Source: Lota lota (Eukaryota > Chordata > Actinopteri > Gadiformes > Lotidae). From it: a DNA stretch of 64,000 bases. The stretch lies in the NCBI GenBank assembly GCA_026745465.1, contig JACYXH010000333.1, positions 62,001 through 126,000 of the forward strand, read 5' to 3'. Every line of letters begins with the position of its first letter. The stretch's first letter is position 1. Of this stretch, positions 53,201 to 63,630 are shown piece after piece. Made by a program: the position numbers and the translations under genes. A model generated the notes under the pieces. It saw only the letters and a program-made list of their open reading frames with translations, was not told the DNA's origin and did not search any database.

Positions 53201-56200
53201 GGAACAATGTCAAATTCAACTTCTCTAAAGTAGATCATGAGGTTTCCGGTTAGATACACGCAAAGATATAAACACTTGGTAGTGGCCGTTAGGTACATTT
53301 ACATTTGCACGGTGTAACATTTCAACTAGCTCGTAGCTTAAAATAACCTGGACATATATGTAGTCAATGTTAATCGATAGTGATTTCAAGAATGTATTCA
53401 ATATAATCACATCCTATAACGGATCTATTCTACAAATAAAAACGCAACACTCCCAAAATCCTCCCACTCACGCCACCCAGCCAGCCGAGCTACACTAGTT
53501 CACGTCAAACTGTTTCCCAGCAAGTCAGAGTGGACAGAACACCGATATTACGTTTCTTTGAGTTCTACAAGACACCGGCTTACAGTAGCTGGAGGGAGGG
53601 GCTCAATCTTACCAATTGCGACTTTAAGGTGCTTTCTCCTAACTGGTGTCGGTTGCTGGCTGGTGTCGTTTGCTTAAGGGTAATCCCCTTCCACACACTG
53701 AGAATGACGTCAACGAATACAGCAAATTGACCGTGTATGATAATATAACATGAATATATTCATATTCATATCAAACGATTTTGATGATATTAGAAAAAGA
53801 TTATTGCAGAGACTCCGCAGCGAAACTTTTTAATTACAAGTGCCATTTGAAGAACCAAGGCAGTGAAATGTTGCTTGACTTTACATACTTTACTTATCTG
53901 AAAACACTAAGCTTTCCTTTCAATGAGCCGTCATGTAAGGACAAAACAGACAAATACCTCAGGACAAAGGTCACTCGTTTACATGTGGGTGAAACACTTA
54001 AGATACAGTTGAGAGATGCAAAGCAGGAACCGGATACAGCATAGTGCACTGATTAGGGTTCAAGTCCCCGCCGTAAGGTACAGGGTTTGATACCCGATGC
54101 CTGCAGACTACCTGTAGGCATCTTTGAGCAAGAGGGAGGCCTGGGATAAAAGCCCCTTCTAAATGACTAAATAGAGGCAGAATATAATAACAGCATATTA
54201 TCCTTTACTTTTGCCAAAATTGAAATGCATATTATTGGTAATATAATAATATATCATAAAAATAGTAGTGTAATTTGATTGATATTTAATGACACATTGC
54301 ATACATTAACAGCCAGCTTGTCTAACAGTTTAAATTGTTTCTATTCAACAATGCGATTCCAAAAAGGTCCTTAATAAAGCACACAAACAAGGTATCTTTC
54401 ATGAGAGGGTGAATAATTGTGAGAGGGTTAATAGGAGTTCTTACCTCGACACAATCAAACTTCTCAGTGACCTTTGAGGAGTATTTGACTTTGAAGAGTG
54501 TGCTCAGGTTCCCAGCACTATAATACAACTGTATTTGAAGGCCTTTGTATCCGAAAGCCACTTCACTGAGAGAACATAAATGAAAGGGCATGGTCAGTAA
54601 CAAAGTAATCTGCAAACAGAAGGCATCTTTGCGCCATGATTCATATGCAACGTGTATTGTTTACAGTCATTTCATTAACCATGAATGCAATTCATCACAT
54701 TGGACAATAACAGCCTAGACTAATAACAGCCTTGACTACCAAGCCCATCCCGTCATGCAAGAGGCAGAGTAGAACAGTGAATAAAACCGTTAAATATCAG
54801 TCTGTGTCAAATGACTAATATAAGAAATTGATTTCATTATGCAACTGTGTGATTGAGTTAGATCAGCAATTAAGCCTGCTGAAATAATTAATGTCCCAAT
54901 TACGGAGTTCCCTGTGAGCTGATTGTGGCAGGTGCAAGTATAACCAAGCCTACTTTTGACTAATTCAGAAATGCGATTGAGAGCATAATGACATGCTACT
55001 GTAGCCAGCACCAGACAAGTATATCGGTGGTGCAGCCCATAATAACCAGCACAACAGCAATATTAGCTATTGACATGCTGTGCAATGTATTTTGTCTTTT
55101 TCTGATTATGTATATGTTTATTTGTATACTTGCAATGTCTGTTTTTGTGACCTGTTAGGGATTACGGATGCAAATAAATAAGTACTAACATGTCAAATCA
55201 GCGATTGAACATGCCTTTACCGTATATATGCGTATATGTATATATAATAAGAGTTTTGTGTGAGTTGGTGTTACAGGGCAACCATTAAAACCGGCAAACA
55301 AAATATTCGTAAATTAGTTCGGTTTAAGAATGATTGTGAATTGTGTTCAAGATGGACTGGATAAAATGCAGTATTTTTTGGTATCATCAACCACAGCATT
55401 TCCCTACCATGCTTGTATTTGGCGGTGGGAAGAAACATTTGAAAACAATAAATTTCAAACTCCACATTGAAGTGAGGTTCCCACCAGAACCTTCTTGCTG
55501 TGCAGCAACGTGGAACGATATTTCTGACAGAACCTAATGCTTACATGTACAATGGTATCGTTTTCTACCGATATTTAATGCAGAAGGCGGAGCTACTAGA
55601 GGTGGGAGTGGCTTTAAAGACTAGCATGTTGGTGCAAAAAGGAGCACAAAATATAAACATGCCCCTAACGGTTAACAGTGTGGCATCTTGGGGAAAGGAG
55701 GTTTCATGGCAATTTGGACAGTTGATGAACATCACTGTAGAGACATATCTCTGATACAAACTGTACTTAGGAATATTGATTCCTATGAATTTTAATGGTT
55801 ATAGGGCATGCATGCTGAGAAACACCACTTGATAACTAGGGCCGAGCTGGAATATTCGAATATTTGTTTGTTAGGTAGGTATTCAAATCTCAATTCAGCA
55901 TTCGAATGCTTCATATATTTTTTCTTTATGAAAATGTATATATTTTTTTATTATTGTTTTTAACTTTTAGGCGGCATTGAAACTCTGCTGTAACCAAGTC
56001 GGACTCGGACTGATGAGTGGATCTGAAAGCCACTGATATTGTTGTATTCCTATTTTGCGTTATTAAAATAACACATTTGTTCTACCAAAAACATGCCGTG
56101 TTAGCACCACTAGCAGTGTATATTCGGATATTCGTTTGGAAACCTAACGAATATTCGACACTTGTAATGATGTATTCAGGCCAGCCCTATTGATAACATA

Positions 56201-57957
56201 TATTCTGCTGCACAATAAATAAAAACCTACTGCTGGTTACAATATGACCATTTTAATCAATAAGCCATAATTCATGACATCGGGCAAAACTCACTCATCT
56301 CCATACAGTTGATGACTGTACTCAGGGTGAAATGTCGTGCCATCGTCCTCCAAATCCTCTGGGAAGCGGACTGGGGGAGAAACCATGTTGAAGCACACAG
56401 GTACAGCAATGGTCATGCTCACGTAGCATTACCAACGGCTTAAAGGGCCCCTATTATTCCACCAGGTGTGATTAGCCATTACAAGCCATTTGAAAATCCA
56501 CCTTTTCCTGTGTTTTAGTCACATCACAAGTGGGAGTGTCCACCTAGATGTATGATGGATAGATAAGCAACATTTGTTACAGTCCACTGGGTAGGCTGGT
56601 AGACTGATCTATCCAGCATACATCTAGGTGGACACTCCCACTTGGGATGTAACCAAGGCAGAGGAAAAGGCCGATTTTCAAACAGCTTGTAATGGCTAAT
56701 CACACTCACACCTGGTGGCATAATAGGGGCCCTTTAATGAAATTCCATGTATGATCATCTTCGAAAATAAATAAATAAAAACATACAGGAGATCCAACCG
56801 CACACATACCCAGCTTCAGACAGATGGCTTCGTTCGTGTCACACTTGTACTCGGCTAGTTTCTTCTCCATTGCGTTTACTCCTGTGGAGATAAACCGGGA
56901 CGTCACAACTCAGTCATAGTGAGTTACAGTGGCTGTTATTCACTACAACTCAGTCATAGTGAGTTACAGTGGCTGTTATTCACTACAACTCAGTCATAGT
57001 GAATAACTGTTCCTCGTATTCACTACAACTCAGTCATAGTGAGTTATAGTGGCTGTTATTCACTACAACCCAGTCATAGTGAATAACTGTTCCTCGTATT
57101 CACTACAACTCAGTCTTATTCACTACAACTCAGTCATACTGAGTTACAGTGGCTGTTGTTCACTACAACTAAGTCAGAGTGAATAACTGTTCCCGTTGTT
57201 CACTACAACTCAGTCAGTGTGAATAACCGTTCCTGTTGTTCACTACAATTCAGTCAGTGTGAATAACTGTTCCTGTTGTTCACTACAACTCAGGCTTATT
57301 CACTATAACGCAGTCATCGTGAATAAATGCTCCTGTCATTCTCTACAACTCAGTCATCACTACAACTCAGTCATAGTGAATAACAGTTCATATTTTCACT
57401 ACAACTCGGTCATTACTACAACTCGGTCATAGTGAATAACTGTGCCTTATATTCACCACAACGCTGTTTATAACAGTCCCTGTTATTCACTATGACGGCG
57501 TTATTCACTACAACTCAAGCTTGGTGAGTAACAGTTTCTACCAGCTCAGGAAGGCCAACATGAGATGGAGGAGGAGATGAACGAGGTAATGTTGTCCTCT
57601 CCTACTCAACAGCAGTCAGGAGCCCTGTAGCTCTCCCTCCACCACCAGCCACATGCACAACGAGCTCTCAACACGTTAAACGATGTCATTGTGAATGTGG
57701 ACGTCTTACACCGAGATCTAAACACCAGACGTGAACCGCGGGCCTTTTCTCTTAAGAGACGTCAACCTGTGTACTCCAGCTAGCTAGCTTAGCTTAGCGT
57801 GTTGTTGTTATTATTGTTGCTGCTGCTAGGAAAACGACCGCCTTTGGTTTCTTTGGCGTGATGCTTTACCCCTCGACTAACCGGTCCAGGGAGCGAAAGG
57901 GAGTAATTTGTAGTTAGAACAACATTGAGCTGTGGTGCTTTGGGACTTACCCGCCAT
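41736..57957 (-). CDS. hat1: Histone acetyltransferase type B catalytic subunit Hat1, 11 coding exons, 408 codons
   Basis: Exons in transcript order: 57957-57951, 56881-56810, 56370-56295, 54565-54445, 48242-48066, 46474-46353, 45717-45613, 45184-45078, 44680-44529, 43946-43830, 41906-41736. All junctions are GT-AG and every phase closes. The protein acetylates newly made histone H4 (K5, K12) as the partner of RbAp46/48. Landmarks are MAGVNAMEKKLAEYKCDTN at the start, the HAT1 N-terminal domain to about residue 150, and MWFIETASFID and YNYYVYPDKTRPRVSQM in the middle. The acetyl-CoA loop QGEGHG is at residues 236-241, and E264 in AEDPS corresponds to the catalytic glutamate region. A basic, coiled C-terminal tail ends IIERLASQA. 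Human HAT1 has 419 residues, so the length is normal. The first exon has only seven coding bases. It is divergent from slc25a12. Oddities: repeats sit at several splice sites, described under findings. Confidence 0.97.
41931..41954. repeat. (CA)12, UG repeat upstream of hat1 exon 11
   Basis: On the hat1 strand this is a (UG)12 tract starting 24 nt upstream of the exon 11 acceptor. Confidence 0.95.
42736..42850 (+). mobile_element. hAT-type transposon end fragment
   Basis: In hat1 intron 10 the sequence TAGGGATGCACCGATAAG is followed by ggctgatagcgatattcat and ggctgataacgattcg. TAGGGATGCACCGAT is a typical terminal sequence of fish hAT elements. The matching opposite terminus was not found within the next 1.5 kb, so the copy is truncated or its far end has decayed. 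The right limit is approximate. Confidence 0.6.
45196..45287. repeat. (CA)46, UG repeat at the hat1 exon 8 acceptor
   Basis: On the hat1 strand this is (UG)46 ending 8 nt before the CAG of the exon 8 acceptor (tcattgac CAG|CCAAATG). Confidence 0.97.
45804..45833. repeat. C30 run in hat1 intron 6
   Basis: Thirty cytosines on the plus strand, 87 bp upstream of exon 7, giving G30 in hat1 pre-mRNA. Confidence 0.95.
47231..47275. repeat. (TA)n tract in hat1 intron 5
   Basis: Uninterrupted TA dinucleotides. Confidence 0.95.
47593..48072 (-). repeat. 96-bp minisatellite, 5 copies, overlapping the hat1 exon 5 donor
   Basis: Units start at 47593, 47689, 47785, 47881 and 47977, and are nearly identical. 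The last one ends at 48072 inside exon 5, so its final bases are the last seven exon bases plus the true donor (GCAAG|GTATGC; exon ends 48066). The other four copies carry GCAAG|GTACGC at the same place. The array forms the 5' end of intron 5. Confidence 0.96.
49290..49520. repeat. Intronic duplicated block, copy 1
   Basis: Shares tcaatcaaatgaatttgccc, then ttcaaagc and ggacaaagag, then further on caccatttgcat, with 50805-51060. The order and approximate spacing are kept. Confidence 0.65.
50237..50265. repeat. G29 run
   Basis: Twenty-nine guanines on the plus strand in hat1 intron 4. Confidence 0.95.
50805..51060. repeat. Intronic duplicated block, copy 2
   Basis: Diverged direct duplicate of 49290-49520 in the same intron. 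The best-matching part is 50805-50865; the caccatttgcat element recurs at about 51018. Confidence 0.65.
51950..52440. repeat. 18-bp minisatellite, ~26 copies
   Basis: Unit gtcgtgcaccgtggaggg with c/t and g/a variants (caccgtgg versus cactgtgg; gtcgtg versus gtcatg; gaggg versus gagcg). Because 18 is divisible by 3 and the unit lacks stops in most frames, several open frames of 150-200 codons arise on both strands. They are not genes. Confidence 0.96.
54035..54172 (+). mobile_element. tRNA-derived SINE, fragment (V-SINE-like)
   Basis: The tRNA-like part has gggttcaagtccc and gggtttgatacccg (B-box-like). The body has catctttgagcaaga and the tail ggataaaagccccttctaaa, then tgactaaat. That tail is the LINE-2-related 3' end typical of fish SINEs. 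It sits in hat1 intron 4. Confidence 0.65.
55837..56189. mobile_element. hAT-type non-autonomous DNA transposon with 8-bp target duplication
   Basis: The element begins TAGGGCCGAGC and ends GGCCAGCCCTA. These are imperfect terminal inverted repeats (tagggc-g). It is flanked on both sides by ttgataac (55829-55836 and 56190-56197). Subterminal gaatattcgaatatt motifs occur near both ends. There is no transposase frame, so it is a MITE-like derivative of 353 bp in hat1 intron 3. The exact target duplication argues for a fairly recent insertion. Confidence 0.85.
56444..56733. mobile_element. Foldback MITE with TTAA target duplication
   Basis: TTAA flanks the element at 56440-56443 and 56734-56737. 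The termini are agggcccctattat and its complement. The inverted repeats extend over nearly the whole 290 bp (for example the tgggagtgtccacctagatg block appears in both arms), leaving a short centre around 56580. TTAA duplication points to a piggyBac- or Kolobok-type transposase in trans. Located in hat1 intron 2, 73 bp from exon 3. Confidence 0.88.
56904..57520. repeat. 40-bp minisatellite with nested variants, ~15 copies
   Basis: Basic unit cactacaactcagtcatagt + gagttacagtggctgttatt. Later copies replace the second half with gaataactgttcctcgtatt, and some are shortened. Most copies carry aactca-N7-tgagtt or a related small inverted repeat. It fills much of hat1 intron 1. Confidence 0.92.
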
Positions 57958-58610
<653 letters not shown>

Positions 58611-61600
58611 ATGGCCGTCAAGGTGACTATGTCAATATCTCTGATCAGTTCTTACTTTTAACTGTATTATCACTGGTAGGCGCTATCTGCATTACTTTTG
58701 ACTGTATTGTCACTGTTAATCGGACATGTTTTTGTCAAAAGTCTGCATGACAATTTGAGCATCTTTACACCAAGGCGGTCTTGTCAACGGAGAACCACCT
58801 GCAATGAGTTTATTCTCTTAGAAAGTTGATAAATGACCGTCACCACAATCATCTGAAAGACTTTGGCACGAAAAGCCTATTTATATATTCCTAACAATCG
58901 CCTCGTTCGCCTATTGATTGTTGTGTTTGATCGATTAGACTGATTGGATATCTTGACACCACCCCCAGAAAATTATGTATTAATTAAGTAATTATCTATA
59001 TAACCAGTATAACTAACATACTCTAAAGAAACAGATCGTCTGGGAAATAAAGATTTTAATATTTAAACTTCCTTGTAATAGGTGCAGGCAACCCAGAGAG
59101 CCGATCCCCAAAACTTAAAGACAATCTTTTTGAAGGTAAGTCTGTTTTTCTTACCGCCTATGTTTAGGTGCACAGAACAATGTAACCTTCCAATACAAAC
59201 ACACGATTTAAGGGCATATTGCCGATTTATTCATTAATTTCTAGTTAAGTTTGAGTAATTTGTCTAGCGCTATAGGCTTGGAAAAGGTCAGGTAAGTGCT
59301 TGGTCTAATTTTGGATCAGCTTTAACAAAGAATGTATTCTTACTTTGGTTTCTTGTATGGCATCTTTTAAGTTATATTACAAATCCTAACATGCTATTTT
59401 AATTTCTCGTCTTGATGTAAATAAAGTTGTTATTACCTCTATGCGTGATTGTTAACCAACGGGTCGTGTTTGTGTAAACTGCTGCTTGAAAATAAGAGTA
59501 TCCTTATCTCAGAAATTTGACGTTTAAACGTATGCAGCAATTTGTATTAGTTCAGGACGAAGGAGTTCATTAATAGATGTTTATTCCAACTGCCTGGATA
59601 ATTGTATCAAGAACTAATCAGACTCAAACGCGAAGGGAAATTGGCATAGCCTGTAATTATTTTTTATGTGTTAATACGTTGGTTGGGAATATTATTTGCA
59701 ACAAAGAAAGAAAAACATTGTCGGGTGTTGTAGGGTGTTGTAGGGCGAGGATATTTTACTTTGTCTTTCTCTGTGCTGCCCCTGCCCTCTATATCGAGCT
59801 GGGCTCTATTTCAAGTGGTGGCATTTCTGCTCCCAGTTCATGTGCTGGGCTTGTGATTCGTGCCTCGAAACCCAAGCCGGCTCTAAAAATGACCTTTTGG
59901 CTCATCGTGGGCTCTGCAGTGCTTTGTAACATGTTACTCTTCATTCTACTACACGATGCACATAGTATACACATGATTTCATGTGTTATACTGCCTTTTA
60001 GATATCAATGGCCGAGAATCAATCAATGGCTACTTATTGAATCTTTTTTTTTAACACAATGTAATAGTTACATGGAACTTGATTTGTTTATCTCACATCG
60101 TGTATCTTCCTCTACATAACAGCGATTGTTTTTTATCATTGTATTTTTCCACCATTCATTCATAACTTATCATCAGTAGTTCCTGATGTTTGGTTATAGA
60201 TGGAGCAGTCTTAACAGATTATCTGTGTGTCTCTCTATGTCTCTGTCTCTCTCTATGTCTCTGTCTCTCTGTGTGTCTCTGTCTCTCTATGTCTCTGTCT
60301 CTCTCTGTGTCTCTGTCTCTCTGTGTGTCTTTGTCTCTATATGTCTCTGTCTCTTCTCTGTGTGTCTCTGTCTCTCTCTGTGTGTCTCTGTCTCTCTGTG
60401 TGTCTCTGTCTCTATGTCTCTATGTCTCTGTCTCTCTGTTTGTCTCTGTCTCTATGTCTCTCTATGTCTCTGTTTCTCTGTGTGTCTCTGTGTCTCTCTA
60501 TGTCTCTGTCGCGCTGTGTGTTTCTGCGTCTCTCTATGTCTCTGTCTCTCTATGTCTCTCTATGTCTCTGTCTCTCTGTGTGTGTCTCTGTCTCTATGTC
60601 TCTCAATGTCTCTCTGTGTGTGTGTGTCTATGTGTCTCTGTGTCTCTCTATGTCTGTCTCTCTGTGTGTCTCTGTGTAGTATGCCAGCGTGGTGGAGGAT
60701 GGGGACTATTACATGACCCCCGGGGACTTTGTGCAGAACTACCTGTCGCTGCACACACAGCCCCAACACAACCCCAAGACGGTGGACCTCCTGGCCGGCG
60801 TGGCTGACACCACTAAAGATGGGTGAGCAGTGAGCACTAATGGGACACAACCTAGATTCATACATATATCGTTTTACAATCTGAAAACAGTGTTATTTCA
60901 CCCGTGGTTGACTCATTGAACATCTATTATATCCATTACATCTACATGTATATGTTAATTACATTTAGGTTAAACTAAATCTAATTAAGCTGTAAACCTT
61001 TGTGTCATAAACATGTCTTGTATGTTTACAGTTAAGTAATAATTGATTTACTGGCAAGATGATAATAAGCAAGGTTTGAAATGTTAACATGCATTTTCAC
61101 TCATGACATTATAATGTAGATTATTAAATGCCCTACTTTGGCAATTCATATAATACATTAATTTAATGTGAGATGTAGTTTGACAGTGATAATATATGCG
61201 AACATATGTTCTTCTTCCAGATAGCAATTCTTCTTTCTCCTTCAAACAGACTGATCTCTTTCCAGGAGTTTCAGGCCTTTGAGTCGGTTCTGTGTGCCCC
61301 GGATGCCTTGTTCCTAGTCGCCTTCCAGCTGTTTGACAAGACAGGCACTGGGGACATCTCCTTCGGTAGGTGGTGGAGATCTAGACTACCTGCTGCAGCT
61401 TCATTCTCAGTTTCATCATGTTCTCCATACTGTACTGGACATTGATATATTTACTATTTTACTCTTTATTACTCAGTTAGCAGAGGCTTCTATCCACAGT
61501 GACTGAAAGATATTCATGTCATGAAGGAGCAGGTATGGGTTAGGGCAGATTGCTCAAGGATGCCTTAAGGTAGACTGTGGATACTGGGGATCGAATCCAG

Positions 61601-61696
61601 AACCTCACAAAGTGTTACGGAAAGTCTTCACATAATACATTTCCCCCAAATAGAGTCATAGCATTCCCAATTCACTATTAGACAGATCCCCCCACA

Positions 61697-61763
<67 letters not shown>

Positions 61764-62080
61764 ACACGCTTCCTACCACATCTTTATCGACTTTTCCCAT
61801 CTAAATTTAACTCTGTATATACCGATCCAGATCGACCAAGAAAACACCAACACAAGCAATGGATTGAATCCCCGTACTGTTTTGTTGTTGTGACTCATAA
61901 TGGACGACATCATTGGGTTGTCTTCTTCTTCGTTCAACAGAGAATGTGCGGGACATCTTCAGCCAGACCACGGTCCACCACCACATCCCCTTCAACTGGG
62001 ACTGTGAGTTCATCCGGCTGCACTTTGGCCACGAGAGGAAGAGGCTCCTCAGCTACCCGGAGTTCACACAGTTCCTGCAG
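58611..62080 (+). CDS. slc25a12: Calcium-binding mitochondrial aspartate/glutamate carrier Aralar1, first five coding exons (155 codons; continues off the right edge)
   Basis: Exons are 58611-58622 (MAVK), 59082-59135, 60680-60822, 61250-61365 and 61941-62080. All phases agree and all introns are GT-AG. The sequence [24 protein letters not shown], then [45 protein letters not shown] and [22 protein letters not shown] is the aralar N-terminal regulatory domain. The first EF-hand loop, DTTKDGLISFQE, keeps the Asp, Asp and Glu calcium ligands. A second, weaker loop is [12 protein letters not shown]. The mitochondrial carrier repeats lie beyond the window. The protein exchanges aspartate for glutamate across the inner mitochondrial membrane and feeds the malate-aspartate shuttle, activated by calcium from the intermembrane side. 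The position next to hat1, divergent, is conserved. Slc25a13 is the alternative paralogue, but synteny favours slc25a12. Confidence 0.95.
60216..60679 (+). repeat. TCTCTGTCTCTATG-type array ending at the slc25a12 exon 3 acceptor
   Basis: About 460 bp of degenerate tctctgtctctctatg units with gtgtgt variants. The last unit reads gtctctgtgtAG, and the exon starts at the next base (60680). Leu-Ser-Val-Cys frames across it are artefacts. Confidence 0.95.
61471..61612 (-). mobile_element. tRNA-derived SINE copy in slc25a12 intron 4
   Basis: On the minus strand: ggttctggattcgatcccc (B-box-like), then catccttgagcaatctgcc, then the tail tggatagaagcctctgctaa. The copy is diverged. Confidence 0.65.
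61684..61766. repeat. (CA)n microsatellite in slc25a12 intron 4
   Basis: CA dinucleotides with one cata break near 61760. Confidence 0.95.
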
Positions 62081-62117
62081 GTGAGGAACAGACTCACCTG
62101 CAAGTACGTGTGCTGTC

Positions 62118-62289
62118 TAGACATTCAGCAGACGCCTTGATCCTTAGGGACCTTTCTTCATGAAGGAGCAGGTTCCCTACCTTAGAAATCAATTAGGGAT
62201 GCCTGCAGTGGACTGGGACAGGTAGTCTTTGGACACTAGGGTTTGAAACCCAGAACCTTCCAGCAGGGAGTCAAACACCCTCACCATAG
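62118..62289 (-). mobile_element. tRNA-derived SINE copy in slc25a12 intron 5
   Basis: On the minus strand: a tRNA-like head (tggtgagggtgtttgactcc, ggttctgggtttcaaaccc), a body with ggcatccctaattg and aacctgctccttcatgaag, and a tail gatcaaggcgtctgctgaat. Related to the copies at 61471 and 63171. Confidence 0.7.
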
Positions 62290-63170
62290 ACTATATCATG
62301 TACATGATAGTCATACCTTCTTCCATAGAACTGTGAATCACCTCACTTTCTCGAGCAGCTTTTACAGGTCGTTTACGTCGTGACTTAAAAAGCCCCCCGA
62401 GCGCTGCCTTGCTTGACTGGTGAATTACCGTGCGACATGTTCTGTGCTGAAACACTCTTTTGTGCTGGCATTTCAAATGTCTTTAATGCCCAGCATCACG
62501 GGTTGTTTTGGTTAAAGGGCGTGTTCGGTGTGAGTGTGTCTGTACTGGAGGCCGGTGGGCTGAGCGTCGACTGGGTGGTCTCTCGGCTCTCTGGGGGCTT
62601 GACAGGCCGGCTGGGCTGTGGGATCCTTCAGAGCACTTTGTGGTTCGTCGCGGTCGGCCACGGCGGCCCACCGCTTCACCAAAGACCCTCGTGTGGCGAG
62701 GGTTAACTCACTAATCGGTCCAAATTGTAGTCAAGTTGTTTCTCCTCGTCGCCCCAGCTGATTTTGTATTGTGTTTTAGTGCTGTGTTTTTGTAAGTATT
62801 GCGATGGATGGAAGCGGAGGTGAGAACCCGGCGATGTCTTCCAGGGGAAGTGGAGCTTGTTATTTCTACAGTCTGGGGCCTGCCACCTTGTGGCTGTTGT
62901 TTCATGCCTGGAATTAATTGGTGGAAACACTCGCCACACGTGCGGGTGTGTGGGTGTGCATTACGTGTGGGTGTGTGGTGAAGAAAGAACAATCAGAGCC
63001 TGACTCTAACGTAGTATAAGGTGACGTCTGTGATATCGGATATCATGACATTATTTTTCTTGCATCCAATCAGTGTAAATCGAATTCAATGTGACAGAAA
63101 GCAAAACAAGCTAATTAGTTCAATCAGCGGCAAATGATAAAACCATAAAGTACTAGCACTATCTTAATGC

Positions 63171-63297
63171 TAGATCATGCTTTGATCCTAAGCTTCTTAC
63201 AGTGATGTTTAAAGGATTAAAGGAGCAGGTAAGGGTTAGGTATCGTGCTAAAGGGTTCTACAGCTGAACACCCTTACCACTACGCCGTCCTGACCCC
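63171..63297 (-). mobile_element. tRNA-derived SINE copy, internally shortened
   Basis: On the minus strand: the head gggtcaggacggcgtagtgg, then taagggtgttcagctg, joined to cctaacccttacctgctcct and the tail aggatcaaagcatgatc. The B-box segment present in the other copies is missing. Confidence 0.65.
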
Positions 63298-63384
63298 AAA
63301 CACACCTCAAGAAACGGCATTTCCGTGAGAACCAATATGTGAGATGAGATCCGCTCAACAGAGCAGACTGGGGGGGCAAAGCTG

Positions 63385-63397
63385 TGTGTGTGTGTGT

Positions 63398-63435
<38 letters not shown>

Positions 63436-63630
63436 TTGTGTGTGTGTATGTGTGTGTGGGGGGGGGTAGAGAGGAGGACAGGGGAGAGAGGGAGAGAGAG
63501 GGGAGGACAGGAGAGAGGGAGAAAGAGAGAGGGTGAGAGGGGGGAGGGAGAAAGAGAGCGGGAGGGCGAGAGAGAGAAAGGGAGAGAGAGGGGACGACGG
63601 GAGAGAGGGCGCAAGGGGGGGGGGGGGTAG
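63385..63630. repeat. (GT)n plus purine-rich GA/G array
   Basis: GT dinucleotides (63385-63458) flow into a GGGAGAGAGAG-type tract ending in G14 near 63628. Confidence 0.9.

Larger units (their letters stand above)
48243..54444 (-). other. hat1: hat1 intron 4 (6.2 kb)
   Basis: The largest hat1 intron. It holds two related complex blocks (49290-49520 and 50805-51060), G29 (50237-50265), an 18-bp minisatellite (51950-52440) and a SINE (54035-54172). No exon of another gene was recognised, apart from a weak 27-codon candidate at 50388-50468. Confidence 0.7.

Noticed and set aside
59577-60119. 180-codon non-repetitive plus-strand frame in slc25a12 intron 2
   Set aside because: No recognisable domain, no splice or promoter signal, and AT-rich composition like the flanking intron. 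Most likely chance, although its length is notable.
60186-60807. 205-codon Leu-Ser-Val frame running into slc25a12 exon 3
   Set aside because: It is the intronic TCTCTG array read through. The exon's true frame begins at the acceptor, and homology stops there.
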